From: Streptomyces bungoensis
GTDB lineage: Bacteria > Actinomycetota > Actinomycetes > Streptomycetales > Streptomycetaceae
Assembly: GCF_001514215.1 (NCBI RefSeq)
Contig: NZ_KQ948857.1
Span: 1-64,000, forward strand
Direction of reading: 5' to 3'
DNA length: 64,000 nt
The translations under genes were made by a program, and so were the position numbers. This document shows positions 1-9,800 of this stretch, piece after piece. The notes below the pieces were generated by a model. The model saw nothing but the letters and a program-made list of their open reading frames with translations. It was not told the origin of the DNA and made no database searches. How positions within the stretch are numbered: the stretch's first letter is position 1; each line of letters opens with the position of its first letter.

Positions 1-299
1 CCTTTCGGTGTCTGATCCCCAGTCAGCGGGGCTTGTCTTCCCGGCCGTTGGGCCGTTCCGACGTCTCAAACCTTAGCGGATCCGTCCGGCGATTCCTAAT
101 CGGGCCGCCGGGTCCCTATTCGAATTGAATTCGGGCGCGCCGAAATCAACCCGGTCGGGAGATCGTGCTTTGGTTGAGGTGCCGCTCGTGGCGGCTGAGG
201 TGCTGTCGAGGAACCGTTACGGCTCCGCGGCAACCCGAAGAACTATACGGATCGCCCGGGGGCGTGTCAAGCGTCGCCTGTCAAGATCTTTTCGGCCGC
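1..299. other. No supported gene at the window start
   Basis: I see no convincing coding frame here. The stretch holds a short hairpin (CCCC-AGTCAG-CGGGG near 18-32) and a moderately AT-rich patch around 85-130. It probably contains the 3' flank of the MarR gene and regulatory DNA of a gene lying before the window. Confidence 0.4.
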
Positions 300-848
300 T
301 CAGTCCAGGTCGCTGAGCCGGCCGCCGGCGTCCGGCTGGGCGTGCTCCACGCGGCGCAGCAGGCGGGTCAGGACCTCTCCGAGGACGGTGCGCTCGGCGG
401 GGGTGAGGTCCTGGAGCAGGTCCTCCTCGAAGACGGTCGCGAGGCGCATGGCCTCCAGCCACTTCTCGCGGCCCTCGGGCGTCAGCTCGACGATGACCCG
501 CACCCGGTTGGTCTCGTCGCGCTCCCTGGTGACCAGTCCCTCGGTGACCATGCGGTCGATCCGGTGCGTCATCGCGGCCGGCGTGAGGCCGAGCCGCTTG
601 GCGAGGTCGCTGGGGCCCATGCGGTACGGGGCGCCGGACAGGACGAGGGCCTTCAGGACCTCCCACTCGGCGTTGCTGATGCCGAGGCCGGAGGTCTGGC
701 GGCCGTAGGCGACGTTCATGCGGCGGTTGAGCCGGGACAGCGCCGACACGATCTTCTCGACCTGGGGGTCCAGGTCCTGGAACTCGCGCTGGTAGGCGGC
801 GATCTGTTCTTCGAGGCTCGGCTCGGTGACGCCGGAGGTGTCGGCCAT
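300..848 (-). CDS. MarR-family transcriptional regulator
   Basis: This 182-residue protein has the MarR winged-helix layout. Residues 60-130 carry the helix-turn-helix (NAEWEVLKAL, then a recognition helix in SDLAKRLGLTPAAMTHRIDRM) and a wing (TRERDETNRVRVIVELTPEG). A longer than usual N-terminal helix (residues 10-45) precedes it and should form part of the dimer interface. It is transcribed divergently from an MFS exporter about 110 bp away. This is the usual arrangement of a ligand-released repressor controlling an efflux pump, so it most likely represses that exporter and itself. The ligand cannot be read from the sequence. The start is the ATG at 848. Confidence 0.85.
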   Translation of the reverse strand: MADTSGVTEPSLEEQIAAYQREFQDLDPQVEKIVSALSRLNRRMNVAYGRQTSGLGISNAEWEVLKALVLSGAPYRMGPSDLAKRLGLTPAAMTHRIDRMVTEGLVTRERDETNRVRVIVELTPEGREKWLEAMRLATVFEEDLLQDLTPAERTVLGEVLTRLLRRVEHAQPDAGGRLSDLD

Positions 849-875
849 GGCCGCAGTATCGCACGCAGTGCCTTT

Positions 876-929
876 GCCTTGAAGTCCTTGGATGTGTACT
901 CTTTAGCTTCGAACTTTAGCTTTGAAGTC
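876..929. promoter_or_regulatory. Candidate MarR operator region between MarR and MFS genes
   Basis: The short AT-rich gap between the divergent genes carries TTGAAGTC twice as a direct repeat (879-886 and 922-929). It also has an inverted pair, CTTCGAA (907-913) and TTTGAAG (921-927). Repeated half-sites of this sort are typical MarR binding sites. Assignment to the adjacent regulator is inference. Confidence 0.5.
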
Positions 930-958
930 TTCACTCCTAACTAGTGAGAGAGGTGAAC

Positions 959-2257
959 GTGACCAGGGCGATGGGCGCAGCGATGCGCCGGATCCACGTG
1001 GGCAACGCGTTCAGCGCGTTCGGGCTCGGCTTCACGGTCCCCTACCTGTACGTCTACGTGGCGCAGGTGCGGGGGCTGGGGGCCATGACGGCGGGTCTCG
1101 TGCTCGCCGTCTTCGCCGTGGCCGCGCTGATCGTCCTGCCGTTCGCCGGCCGGGCGATCGTGCGGCGCGGCCCGCTGCCGGTCCTGCTCACCGCCCTGGT
1201 CCTGGCCGCGCTGGGCGCACTGAGCCTGGGACTGGCGGGCGGCGCCGGTGCCGTACTGCTGTCGGCGGCGGCGCTCGGGGCCGGGCAGGCCGTGATGCAG
1301 CCCGCGCTGGCGACGATGATCGTGGACTGCTCGTCGGCGGAGACGCGCTCGCGGGCCTTCGCGACGCAGTTCTTCCTGCAGAACCTGGGGCTGGGGGTCG
1401 GCGGCCTGATAGGCGGGCACCTCGTGGACACCACGCGGGTGTCGTCGTTCACGCTGCTCTTCGCGATCGAGGCGGCGGTGTTCCTGCTGCTGGTCGTGGT
1501 GATGGCGACGGTGCGGATGCCGCACGCGCCGCGGATCGCCGACGCGCCCACCGCGCCGGCCGCGTCGGCGAAGGGCAGCTGGAAGCGGCTGCTGGAGAAC
1601 CGGGCGATGGTGCAGCTGTGCGTGCTGGGCTTCGTGCTGTTCTTCGCGTGCTACGGGCAGTTCGAGTCGGGGCTGAGCGCGTACGGCGTGGAGGCCGCGG
1701 GGATGTCCACCTCCGCGCTGGGCACGGCGCTGGCGGCGAACACGCTGATGATCGTCGTGGCGCAGTTCGCCGTGCTGAGGTTCGTGGAGCGGCGGCGCCG
1801 GTCCCGGGTGATCGCGGGTGTGGGCCTGATCTGGGCCGTGGCCTGGCTCGCGGCGGCGTACGCGGGGCTGGGGCACGGCAGCCAGGAGATGGCCACGGCG
1901 GCGTTCGTGTCGACGTACGCGCTGTTCGGGCTGGGTGAGGCGATGCTGTCGCCGACGGTCGCGCCGCTGGTGGCGGATCTCGCGCCGGCCGGGCTGGCGG
2001 GGCAGTACAACTCCGCCTTCGCGCTGGTCAAGCAGTTGGCGCTGGCGGTGGGGCCCGCGGTGGGCGGGCCGCTGGCGGCGTCGCTGCCCGGGCCGTACGT
2101 CGTGGTCTTCCTGCTGTTCTCGCTGGGGATCACCGGGCTGGCGCTGCGGCTCGGGCGGGGGCTGGCCCCCGCGCAGGACCAGCCGTGGGCGGCCGCGAGG
2201 AGCAGCCGGGTGGTGGCCCGCGGCGGGACGGCCGAGCCGGTCGGCGCCGAGGCGTAG
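959..2257 (+). CDS. MFS transporter, drug-efflux type
   Basis: The protein has 432 residues and about 12 hydrophobic segments (for example residues 15-40, 45-70, 75-100, 100-125 and 135-160), the size and pattern of a 12-TM major facilitator. RRG between TM2 and TM3 (AGRAIVRRGPLP) matches the position of the MFS loop motif A. An extended central loop around residues 185-200 separates the two six-helix halves. I chose the GTG at 959 because GAGAGG sits five bases before it. An in-frame GTG at 944 is possible but lacks such a site. It is divergent from a MarR gene, which suggests substrate-inducible efflux of a small toxic compound. The substrate is unknown. Confidence 0.8.
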   Translation: MTRAMGAAMRRIHVGNAFSAFGLGFTVPYLYVYVAQVRGLGAMTAGLVLAVFAVAALIVLPFAGRAIVRRGPLPVLLTALVLAALGALSLGLAGGAGAVLLSAAALGAGQAVMQPALATMIVDCSSAETRSRAFATQFFLQNLGLGVGGLIGGHLVDTTRVSSFTLLFAIEAAVFLLLVVVMATVRMPHAPRIADAPTAPAASAKGSWKRLLENRAMVQLCVLGFVLFFACYGQFESGLSAYGVEAAGMSTSALGTALAANTLMIVVAQFAVLRFVERRRRSRVIAGVGLIWAVAWLAAAYAGLGHGSQEMATAAFVSTYALFGLGEAMLSPTVAPLVADLAPAGLAGQYNSAFALVKQLALAVGPAVGGPLAASLPGPYVVVFLLFSLGITGLALRLGRGLAPAQDQPWAAARSSRVVARGGTAEPVGAEA

Positions 2258-2278
2258 CCGCGCCACGGAGAAGGGGGC

Positions 2279-2298
2279 GGGGGCCGGTGTCGGCCCCC
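2279..2298. terminator. Bidirectional hairpin terminator
   Basis: GGGGGCCG-GTGT-CGGCCCCC forms a perfect 8-bp stem with a 4-base loop. It lies between the convergent ends of the MFS gene and the phosphatase gene, so it can serve both. Confidence 0.6.
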
Positions 2299-2303
2299 CG
2301 GTC

Positions 2304-3956
2304 TCACATCGGCCGGCCCGTGGGCAGGAGGAACTCGCACCACACCGCCTTCCCACCGCCCGGGGTGTTCCTGGACCCCCAGTTCGACGCGATGGTGGCC
2401 ACGATGGCGATGCCCCGGCCCGACTCGTCGGCCGGTTCCGCCTGGCGGCGGCGCGGGAGGTGGTCGTCGCCGTCGGTCACCTCGATGATCAGGCGCCGGT
2501 CGGTGCGGCGGAGCCGCAGCCGCATGGGCGGGGTGCCGTGCTGCAGGGAGTTGGCGACCAGCTCGCTCGCCGCCAGGACACCCGCGTCGTGCAGGTCGCC
2601 GGGGAAGCGCCAGCTGGTGAGCACCCCGGAGGCGAAGGCACGCGCGCGGGGCGCCGCCTCCACACCGCCGAGGAGTTCCAGCGCCGCGTTGCGGAAGAGC
2701 TCGCTCTCGGAGCCCGTGCGGGCCGGGTGCTGGAGGACGAGGACGGCCACGTCGTCGTCGTGGTCGGCGGTGACGCCGGCCGAGCGGACCAGGCGGTCGC
2801 AGACGACCTGCGGCGTGCCGGTCGCGCCGGACAGGGCGCGTTCCAGGGCGGCGATGCCCTCGTCCAGGTCCTCGTTGCGGCGCTCGACCAGGCCGTCCGT
2901 GTAGAGCACGGCCGTCGAGCCGGGGCCCAGTGCGATCGAACCGGAGGCGTGCATCCAGCCGCCGGTGCCGAGCGGGGGGCCGGTGGGCTCGTCGGCGCGG
3001 GAGACCGTGCCGTGCTCGTCGCGCACCAGGATGGGCAGGTGGCCGGCCGAGGCGTACACCAGCCGGCCCTCGTTCGGGTCGTGGATGGCGTACGCGCAGG
3101 TGGCGATCTGATTGGCGTCGATCTCGGTGGCGAGGCCGTCGAGGAGCTGCAGGATCTCGTGCGGGGGCAGGTCCAGGCGGGCGTAGGCGCGGACGGCGGT
3201 GCGCAGCTGGCCCATGACGGCGGCCGCGCGGACGCCCCGGCCCATGACGTCGCCGATCACGAGCGCGGTGCGGCCGCCGCCGAGGGTGATCACGTCGTAC
3301 CAGTCGCCGCCGACCGCCGCCTCCGTGCCGCCGGGCTGGTACGTGGCGGCGATGCGCAGGTCGTCGGGCTGTTCCAGTTCCTGCGGCAGCAGGGAGCGCT
3401 GGAGGGTGACGGCGGTCTCGCGCTGGCGGCGCTCGCTGGCGCGCAGGCGTTCGGCGGCCTCGGCGTGGTCGGTGACGTCGGTGGCGAAGACCAGGACCGC
3501 GCCGTCGCCGCCGGGCTCGCCGACCGGGGTGCAGGTGAAGGTGTAGGAGCGGCCGTCGGGCCCCTTGCGGGACTTCAGGGTGCGGGGTCTGCCGCTGCGC
3601 AGGACCTGGTCGAGGAGTGGCAGCAGGCCCAGCTCGGTCAGCTCCGGGAGGGCGTCGCGGGCCGGTTCGCCGAGGTGCCGCGCGCCGAAGGCCGCCGTGT
3701 AGGCGTCGTTGACGTACGCGAGGCGGTGGTCGGGGCCGTGGACGAGGGCGACCAGGGCCGGGACGCGGTCGAGTACGTCGCGGGCGGGCAGTTCGTCGAC
3801 GGCGGGCAGCGGCGCGGTGCCGTCGGCCGGTGGTTCGGCGCGGGCCGCGGGTACGGAGCCTTCCCCCCGGCGGTCCGGGGAGACCGCGGTCTCGGTCCGC
3901 GCGGCGGCGCGGCGCTGTGTTCCGGGGAGCCGGGCGCTCCAGCGCGTGAAGTTCAC
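2304..3956 (-). CDS. PAS-PP2C (SpoIIE/RsbU-type) phosphatase with fused anti-sigma-type ATPase
   Basis: The domains run in this order (550 residues from the GTG at 3956): a PAS domain (about 65-165, PALVALVHGPDHRLAYVNDA), a coiled linker (about 170-195), and a SpoIIE-type PP2C phosphatase (about 200-410). The phosphatase has a GGDWYDV metal-site motif, GDVMGRG and the C-terminal DDDVAVLVL. An HATPase domain follows (about 430-545, with SELVANSLQHG as the N-box). Proteins of this build dephosphorylate anti-anti-sigma factors and phosphorylate them through the ATPase, tuning an alternative sigma factor. PAS suggests a sensed ligand. No partner sigma or STAS gene lies nearby. The frame stays open to 4136, overlapping the next gene. 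I prefer the GTG at 3956, which has GAGG upstream, but the start is uncertain. Confidence 0.8.
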   Translation of the reverse strand: MNFTRWSARLPGTQRRAAARTETAVSPDRRGEGSVPAARAEPPADGTAPLPAVDELPARDVLDRVPALVALVHGPDHRLAYVNDAYTAAFGARHLGEPARDALPELTELGLLPLLDQVLRSGRPRTLKSRKGPDGRSYTFTCTPVGEPGGDGAVLVFATDVTDHAEAAERLRASERRQRETAVTLQRSLLPQELEQPDDLRIAATYQPGGTEAAVGGDWYDVITLGGGRTALVIGDVMGRGVRAAAVMGQLRTAVRAYARLDLPPHEILQLLDGLATEIDANQIATCAYAIHDPNEGRLVYASAGHLPILVRDEHGTVSRADEPTGPPLGTGGWMHASGSIALGPGSTAVLYTDGLVERRNEDLDEGIAALERALSGATGTPQVVCDRLVRSAGVTADHDDDVAVLVLQHPARTGSESELFRNAALELLGGVEAAPRARAFASGVLTSWRFPGDLHDAGVLAASELVANSLQHGTPPMRLRLRRTDRRLIIEVTDGDDHLPRRRQAEPADESGRGIAIVATIASNWGSRNTPGGGKAVWCEFLLPTGRPM

Positions 3957-4086
3957 AGTGGGGAAAGCCTCGTGGGTGCTGAGGGCGGGCAGGAGCCCGT
4001 CCGAGGACGTGGGGCAGTCTGGCAGGTGGCCGTCCGCGGCGATATTCGTCAGACGCCCGGGCGGGCCGTGGAGTTCCTGGGTCCGG

Positions 4087-5463
4087 TCAGGACGACCCCT
4101 TCGGGTCGTCGGAGGGCCTGTGGGGAGGCTTTCCACCGGCCGCGAGTTCGAACTCCGCTCGGGGGTGTTCGAGTGAACCGAGCGAGACGATCTCCCGTTT
4201 GAACAGTCCGGCGAGGATCCACTCCGCGAGGACCCGGGCCTTGCGGTTGAAGGTGGGGACCCTGCTGAGGTGGTAGACGCGGTGCATGAACCAGGCAGGG
4301 TAGCCCTTCAGCCTGCGCCCGTAGACCTGCGCGACGCCCTTGTGCAGGCCGAGGGAGGCGACGGAGCCGGCGTACCGGTGCGCGTACGTCTCCAGGGGCT
4401 CGCCGCGCAGCGCGTGGGCGATGTTGCCGCCGAGGACCCGGGCCTGGCGCAGCGCGTGCTGGGCGTTGGGGGCGGTCTCGGTGCCGGGTTCGGCGGCGGT
4501 GACGTCCGGGACGGATGCCGCGTCACCGGCGCCCCAGGCGTGCGGGGCGCCGTCGACGGTCAGCTCGGCGGTGCACCTCAGGCGGCCGCGCGCGGTGAGC
4601 GGCAGGTCGGTGGCGGCGAGCAGCGGGTGCGGTTTCACCCCGGCGGTCCACACGAGCGTGCGGGTGGGGAAGCGCTGGCCGTCGCTGAGGACGGCGACGC
4701 GGTCGGCGCAGGACTCCAGGCGGGTGCCGAGCAGGACCTGGATGTTGCGGCGGCGCAGCTGGGTGACGGTGTAGCGGCCCATCTCCTCGCCGACCTCGGG
4801 GAGGATGCGGTCGGAGGCCTCCACGAGGATCCATTTCATGTCCTCGGGGCGGACGTTGTGGTAGTACCGCGCGGCGTAGCGGGCCATGTCCTCCAGCTCG
4901 GCGAGCGCTTCCACCCCGGCGTAGCCGCCGCCGACGAAGACGAAGGTGAGGGCGGCGTCGCGGAGGGAGGGGTCGCGGGTGGAGGAGGCGATGTCCATCT
5001 GCTCGATGACGTGGTTGCGCAGGGCGATGGCCTCTTCGACGGTCTTGAAGCCGATGCCGTACTCGGCGAGGCCGGGGATGGGCAGGGTGCGGGAGACCGA
5101 GCCGGGGGCGAGGACCAGTTCGTCGTAGCCGAGGAGTTCGGTCCTGCCCTCCTCGGCGGTGGCGAGCGTGGTGACGGCGGCGGTGCGGACCGCGTGGTCG
5201 ATGGAGGTGACCTCGCCGACGACGACGTGGCACTGGTCCAGGACGCGGCGCAGCGGTACGACGACGTGGCGGGGGGAGATCGAGCCTGCGGCCGCTTCCG
5301 GGAGGAAGGGCTGGTACGTCATATAGGGGTCGGGGGTGACGACGGTGATGTCGACGTCACCCCGCCTGAGCTCCTGTTTCAACTCACGCTGCAGACACAG
5401 AGCGGTGTACATCCCGACGTAGCCGCCGCCGACAACCAGAATGCGCGCACGTTCCTTCACCAT
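4087..5463 (-). CDS. ndh: Type II NADH dehydrogenase (NDH-2)
   Basis: This 458-residue flavoprotein oxidises NADH and reduces menaquinone without pumping protons, acting on the inner face of the membrane. The N-terminal FAD dinucleotide fold (residues 6-14, ILVVGGGYVG) and a second one for NADH (about residues 165-190, FVFVGGGYAGVEALAEL) are both present. So is the C-terminal AWGAGDAA FAD-contact segment (about 310). A C-terminal amphipathic region (LSRVPTFNRKARVLAEWILAGLF) fits the membrane anchor of NDH-2. I start at the ATG at 5463, which begins directly before the FAD fold. An upstream in-frame extension to 5601 is proline-rich and looks non-coding. It is divergent from the AtrA-like regulator, the gene order I recall for SCO4118-SCO4119. 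Confidence 0.85.
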   Translation of the reverse strand: MVKERARILVVGGGYVGMYTALCLQRELKQELRRGDVDITVVTPDPYMTYQPFLPEAAAGSISPRHVVVPLRRVLDQCHVVVGEVTSIDHAVRTAAVTTLATAEEGRTELLGYDELVLAPGSVSRTLPIPGLAEYGIGFKTVEEAIALRNHVIEQMDIASSTRDPSLRDAALTFVFVGGGYAGVEALAELEDMARYAARYYHNVRPEDMKWILVEASDRILPEVGEEMGRYTVTQLRRRNIQVLLGTRLESCADRVAVLSDGQRFPTRTLVWTAGVKPHPLLAATDLPLTARGRLRCTAELTVDGAPHAWGAGDAASVPDVTAAEPGTETAPNAQHALRQARVLGGNIAHALRGEPLETYAHRYAGSVASLGLHKGVAQVYGRRLKGYPAWFMHRVYHLSRVPTFNRKARVLAEWILAGLFKREIVSLGSLEHPRAEFELAAGGKPPHRPSDDPKGSS

Positions 5464-5841
5464 CCCATGACGCACCCGGCGCAGTTGTTTGTCCACAGCC
5501 CCGGCAATTTGTGTGACCGGCGGGCGGCCGGGCGCGGGGCCGGGCACGCCGGTGGGGCGGGGAGGAATCGGGCAGCTCAGTGGGGTCGGGCGGGAGGTCA
5601 CGAAGGGGTCGTACCGGGACGTACATGTCCCGTACTCCGATCGAGGGGCGCACTGTGCGGAACCTGCCCCTTCTGAATTGACCCTCTCTCAACTATGTTC
5701 GTGTGTCGACGGAGTGTAGGGAATGTGGTCGAACGGGCCCGCGACAGGCGGTCCCGCTCGTGGACCGGGACCGGTTCCGCGCGCTCCGCCGTCGATACGG
5801 GGAGAGTCTCCGGGGGGAGACGTCATTAACCGGGGGAATAC
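5464..5841. promoter_or_regulatory. Divergent promoter region between ndh and the AtrA-like gene
   Basis: This 378-bp stretch carries no gene. The AT-richer part around 5670-5715 contains TTGACC and TATGTT elements, but their spacing does not give a clean promoter on either strand. GGGGG at 5832-5836 is the ribosome binding site of the AtrA-like gene. Confidence 0.4.
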
Positions 5842-6585
5842 ATGCATGTTCAGGACACGCATTGGTCGTCGGCAAGCGCTCTCGCGACGGGCGCCGGGAC
5901 GGTGAGCGCGGTGCCGGGCGACGGGCGGGTGGACGCGGGGCGCACGACGCCGCTGCGGGTGGACGCCCAGCGCAATCTGGAGCACGTGCTGCGGGCGGCG
6001 CGGGAGGTGTTCGGCGAGCTGGGGTACGGCGCGCCGATGGAGGACGTGGCGCGGCGCGCGCGGGTCGGGGTCGGGACGGTGTACCGGCGGTTCCCGAGCA
6101 AGGACGTGCTGGTGCGGCGGATAGCCGAGGAGGAGACGGCGCGGCTGACCGATCAGGCGCGGGCCGCGCTCGGGCAGGAGGAGGAGCCGTGGTCCGCGCT
6201 GTCGCGGTTCCTGCGGACGTCCGTGGCGTCGGGGGCGGGGCGGTTGCTGCCGCCGCAGGTGCTGCGGGTCGGCTCCACCGGCCCGGCCGAGGACGAGGCC
6301 CGGGTGCCCCAGCAGCGGTCGCAGCCCGAGGGCGGTGAGCTGCGGCTGGTGCCGGAGTCCGCCGGGGGCGATGACGCCGGGGCCGGGGCGCTCCTCGAGG
6401 TCGTCGGGCAGCTGGTGGAGCGGGCCCGGGCGGCGGGGGAGCTGCGGACGGACGTCTCGGTGGCCGACGTGCTCCTGGTGATCGCCACGGCGGCGCCGTC
6501 GCTGCCGGACCCGGCACAGCAGGCCGCGGCTTCCGCGCGCTTGCTGGACATCCTGCTGGAGGGGCTCCGGTCCCGGCCGCTGTAG
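5842..6585 (+). CDS. atrA: TetR-family regulator, AtrA ortholog by context
   Basis: The protein has 247 residues. An unstructured N-terminus of about 35 residues precedes a TetR DNA-binding domain (about 40-90, LEHVLRAAREVFGELGYGAPMEDVARRARV in two stretches, then GVGTVYRRFPSKDVL). The variable ligand-binding domain follows. AtrA of S. coelicolor (SCO4118) activates actII-ORF4 and many other genes and is divergent from an NADH dehydrogenase gene. The same arrangement here, together with AfsR-like, NsdA-like and TrmB genes downstream, supports orthology. The name rests on recalled synteny rather than an alignment. A strong ribosome binding site (GGGGG) lies five bases before the ATG. Confidence 0.72.
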   Translation: MHVQDTHWSSASALATGAGTVSAVPGDGRVDAGRTTPLRVDAQRNLEHVLRAAREVFGELGYGAPMEDVARRARVGVGTVYRRFPSKDVLVRRIAEEETARLTDQARAALGQEEEPWSALSRFLRTSVASGAGRLLPPQVLRVGSTGPAEDEARVPQQRSQPEGGELRLVPESAGGDDAGAGALLEVVGQLVERARAAGELRTDVSVADVLLVIATAAPSLPDPAQQAAASARLLDILLEGLRSRPL

Positions 6586-6891
6586 GGGCGGGACCGGCCG
6601 CCCCGGCTTCGGTCCGGGCGGCATCCGGACCCTTGCCGTGCCTTGCCCGGCCGCCGCTCCGTGCTCCCGGCGCCTTCGGGGCCGGGAGCGCCGCGCGGCG
6701 GTACGGCATGCCGATCTGCGGCCGGCGGTGCGCGCGGTGCCGCCGTCGACCCGTGCACCGCCCACGAGACGCCCCGCCCCCATGCCCGGTCCCACTCGGC
6801 ATGGCAGGGCGCCGCACCGTACGGCTCGTCGTGGAGCCGCCCGGCACCGCCTTCGCCCAGGCGGCGCTCGCGGACCGGGCCGGGGCCCGGT
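6586..6891. other. Intergenic region between convergent regulators
   Basis: About 300 bases of GC-rich sequence lie between the 3' ends of the AtrA-like and AfsR-like genes. There are several imperfect GC hairpins but no clear terminator. I see no gene. Confidence 0.4.
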
Positions 6892-9800
6892 TCAGCTGCC
6901 GGTGGCGCGGGTCAGCGGTCCGCCGTCGGCCGGCGTCTCCAGTTGCCGCACGACGTCCTCGGGCGTGAGGGCGGCCCCACGGGTCCGCTCGGCCGCGTAC
7001 CGGGCCGGCGGCAGGGTCGCGCGGGCCTCGGCGTCCAGTCGCTCGGCGGTGCCGCGCTCGGGTTCGGGGCGCGGATGGCCGGCACGCCAGTGCTCGGCGG
7101 CGGCGCACAGCCGGACCGCGCCGGGCAGGTCGCCGAGCCGGGCCAGCAGGCCGGCGGCGAGGTCCGCCAGCCCGGCCGTGATCGACTCGGCGCAGCGCCG
7201 CTCCACGGCCTCGCGCAGTGCCTCGGCGGCGATCGGCAGCGCGGGCCCGGGACCGGACTCGTCGGCCGTGACGAGGGCCTCGACGGCGCGCAGGGCGGCC
7301 TCGAACTGCGGTGGCGGGGTGCCTCCCGCGGCCGCCGCACGGGTCGCCTCGTACAGCTCGCGCGCGCGGGTCACGTCCCCGTCGTGCCGGGCGAGCTGGG
7401 CGCGCAGCAGCAGGACGAACGCGCGGGACTCGGCCACCGCGTACCGGTCGGCGGCGGTGCCCGCCTCGTCGAGGGCGGCCAGGGCGGCCGCGCGGTCGCC
7501 GGAGCGGTAGGCGATGTCGGCGAGCCGCGCCATGAGGAACGGCGACTCGGCGTAGGCGCCGACCTCGTAGGCGAGTCGCAGGGCCTCCTCGTACTCGCCG
7601 CGGGCCTCGTCGTACCTGCCGCGGGTCATGGCCGCCTCTCCCGCCGCGCTGCACACCTGCGCCCGCATCCACCGGTCCCCGACGCGCCGGCTGAGGTCCC
7701 GCAGCTCCGCCAGGTCCTCGTCGACGCCCCGCAGGTTGCCCGACGAGTCGACGACCACGTGGGTGCGGTACATCAGCGCCACGCCGGTCTCCCAGTCCCC
7801 GCCGTGTCTGCGGCAGTTGGCGACCGCAGCGGTCAGGTCGGGGCTCACGTCGGCCGGGCCTCCGAGGTGGTAGGAGGTCAGGGGCCAGAGCAGGCCGGGC
7901 AGGCGGGCGGCCCGCGGGCCGCCGTCCTCGTAGGCGGCGCGGACGCGCGCGAGGTACTCCGGGGCCCGTTCGGGGCCGGCGAGGCTCTCGGCGCCCGACT
8001 CGGTGGTCAGGAACAGGTCGAGCATCCGCAGGTCCATGCGCAGGTCCCGCAGCGGGTGGCCGGCCTCGCCGCCGGGAGCGGTGAGCAGGGCGTCCACGGG
8101 GTCCGCCGACTCCAGCCGGGCCGCCAGGGCGTCCTGCGGTGCCCCCGCGGGCAGGGTGTCCAGGGCGGCGCCGAGGCGCAGCACCATCCGTACCCGGTCC
8201 ACGGCCTCCCGGCGGTGGTTGCGCAGCCACCAGAACCAGCCGGTCGCCAGGGCGATCGCGCCCGCCTCCGCCTCGTCGCCGGCCCGCACCGCGCGGTCGA
8301 GGGCCGCGCGGATGTTGTCGAGCTCGCTCTCCAGGCGGGATATCCAGGGGAGCTGGGCCGCCGACCGCAGCTCGGGATCCGCCCGCTCGACCAGGGCGCG
8401 CGCCCACGCGCGGTGCCGCAGCTCGGCCGCCGCGCGCAGCGCGGGGACCTCGGCTGCGCGCTCGGTGGCGTACTCGTGGATGGTCTCCAGCATCCGGAAC
8501 CGCATGCGGCCGTCCGGGGCGTCGGCGTCCGGGGCGGCGACGACGAGGGACTTGTCCACGAGCGCGCCGATCAGGTCCGCTGCGGGGCCGGTGCACACGG
8601 CCTCGGCGGCCTCGAGGTCCCAGCCGCCGGCGAAGACCGAGACCTCGCACAGTGCCGTGCGCTCCCGCTCGTCCAGCAGCTCCCAGGACCAGTCGACGAC
8701 CGCGCGCAGGGTCTGCTGGCGGGGCAGGACCGTGCGGCTTCCGGTGGTGAGCAGGCGGAAGCGGTCGTCCAGCCGGTCGGCGATCTCGCGTGGGGTCAGC
8801 AGCCGTAGCCGGGCCGCGGCCAGTTCGATGGCGAGCGGCAGCCCGTCCAGGCGGCGGCAGATCTCCGCCACGGCCGCGGTGTCGCCGAGGACGGCGCCGG
8901 CGTCGGGGCGGACGGCCCGCGCGCGCTCGGCGAAGAGGCGGCGCGCCTGCTCGGGGACGAGGGGTTCGACCGGGCGCACCGACTCGCCGGGGACGCCGAG
9001 GGGTTCGCGGCTGGTGGCGAGGATCGTGAGCCCCGGGCAGTGGGTGAGGAGGGTCTCGGCGAGGGCGGCCGCCGCGTCGACGACGTGTTCGCAGTTGTCG
9101 AGGATCAGGAGCGGGCCGCGCGCGGCGCAGTGCTCGACCAGCAGGGCCGTGGGGTCGGCCTGCGGCATCACCAGGTCGTTGGCCAGCAGGACGGTCTCGC
9201 GCAGACCGAGCGCGCTGACCACCGCGCCGGGCACCGCCTCCGGCCGGTCGAGCGGGGCCAGCTCGACCAGCCACGCCTGGGGCAGCCCGGCGGCGGCCTC
9301 CTCGGCGAGGCGGGTCTTGCCCGAGCCGCCCGGTCCGGTGAGGGTGACCAGGCGGGCGTTGTTCAAGTCCGAGCGAATGGCCTCCAGTTCCGGTTCCCGG
9401 CCCACGAAGGAGGTCAGCCGGGGGCGGAGGTTGCCGGTGCGCTCCGGGCGGTGCGGGGGCGCCGGGGCGGCCGCGGGCGCCTGCTGCCGCAGCAGCGACG
9501 CGTGCAGGTCCCGCAGTTCCGGCCCGGGGTCGGTGCCGAGGGTGTCGGCGAAGGTGCGGCGGGCGGACTCGTAGGCGGCCAGGGCGTCGGCGGTGCGGCC
9601 GGTGTCGCGCAGGGCGCGGATCAGGAGGGCGTGCAGGGGTTCGTCGTACGGCTGTGCGGCGACCAGTTCGGTCAGTTCCGGTACGGCCTCCCGGGCGCGG
9701 CCGAGGTCGAGGGCCGCGGCGGCGCGGGCGCGGGTCGCCTCCAGGCGCAGCGCCTCGGGGCGGGCGGCCGCGGTGCGGTCGGGGAGGTCGGCGAGGGCCG

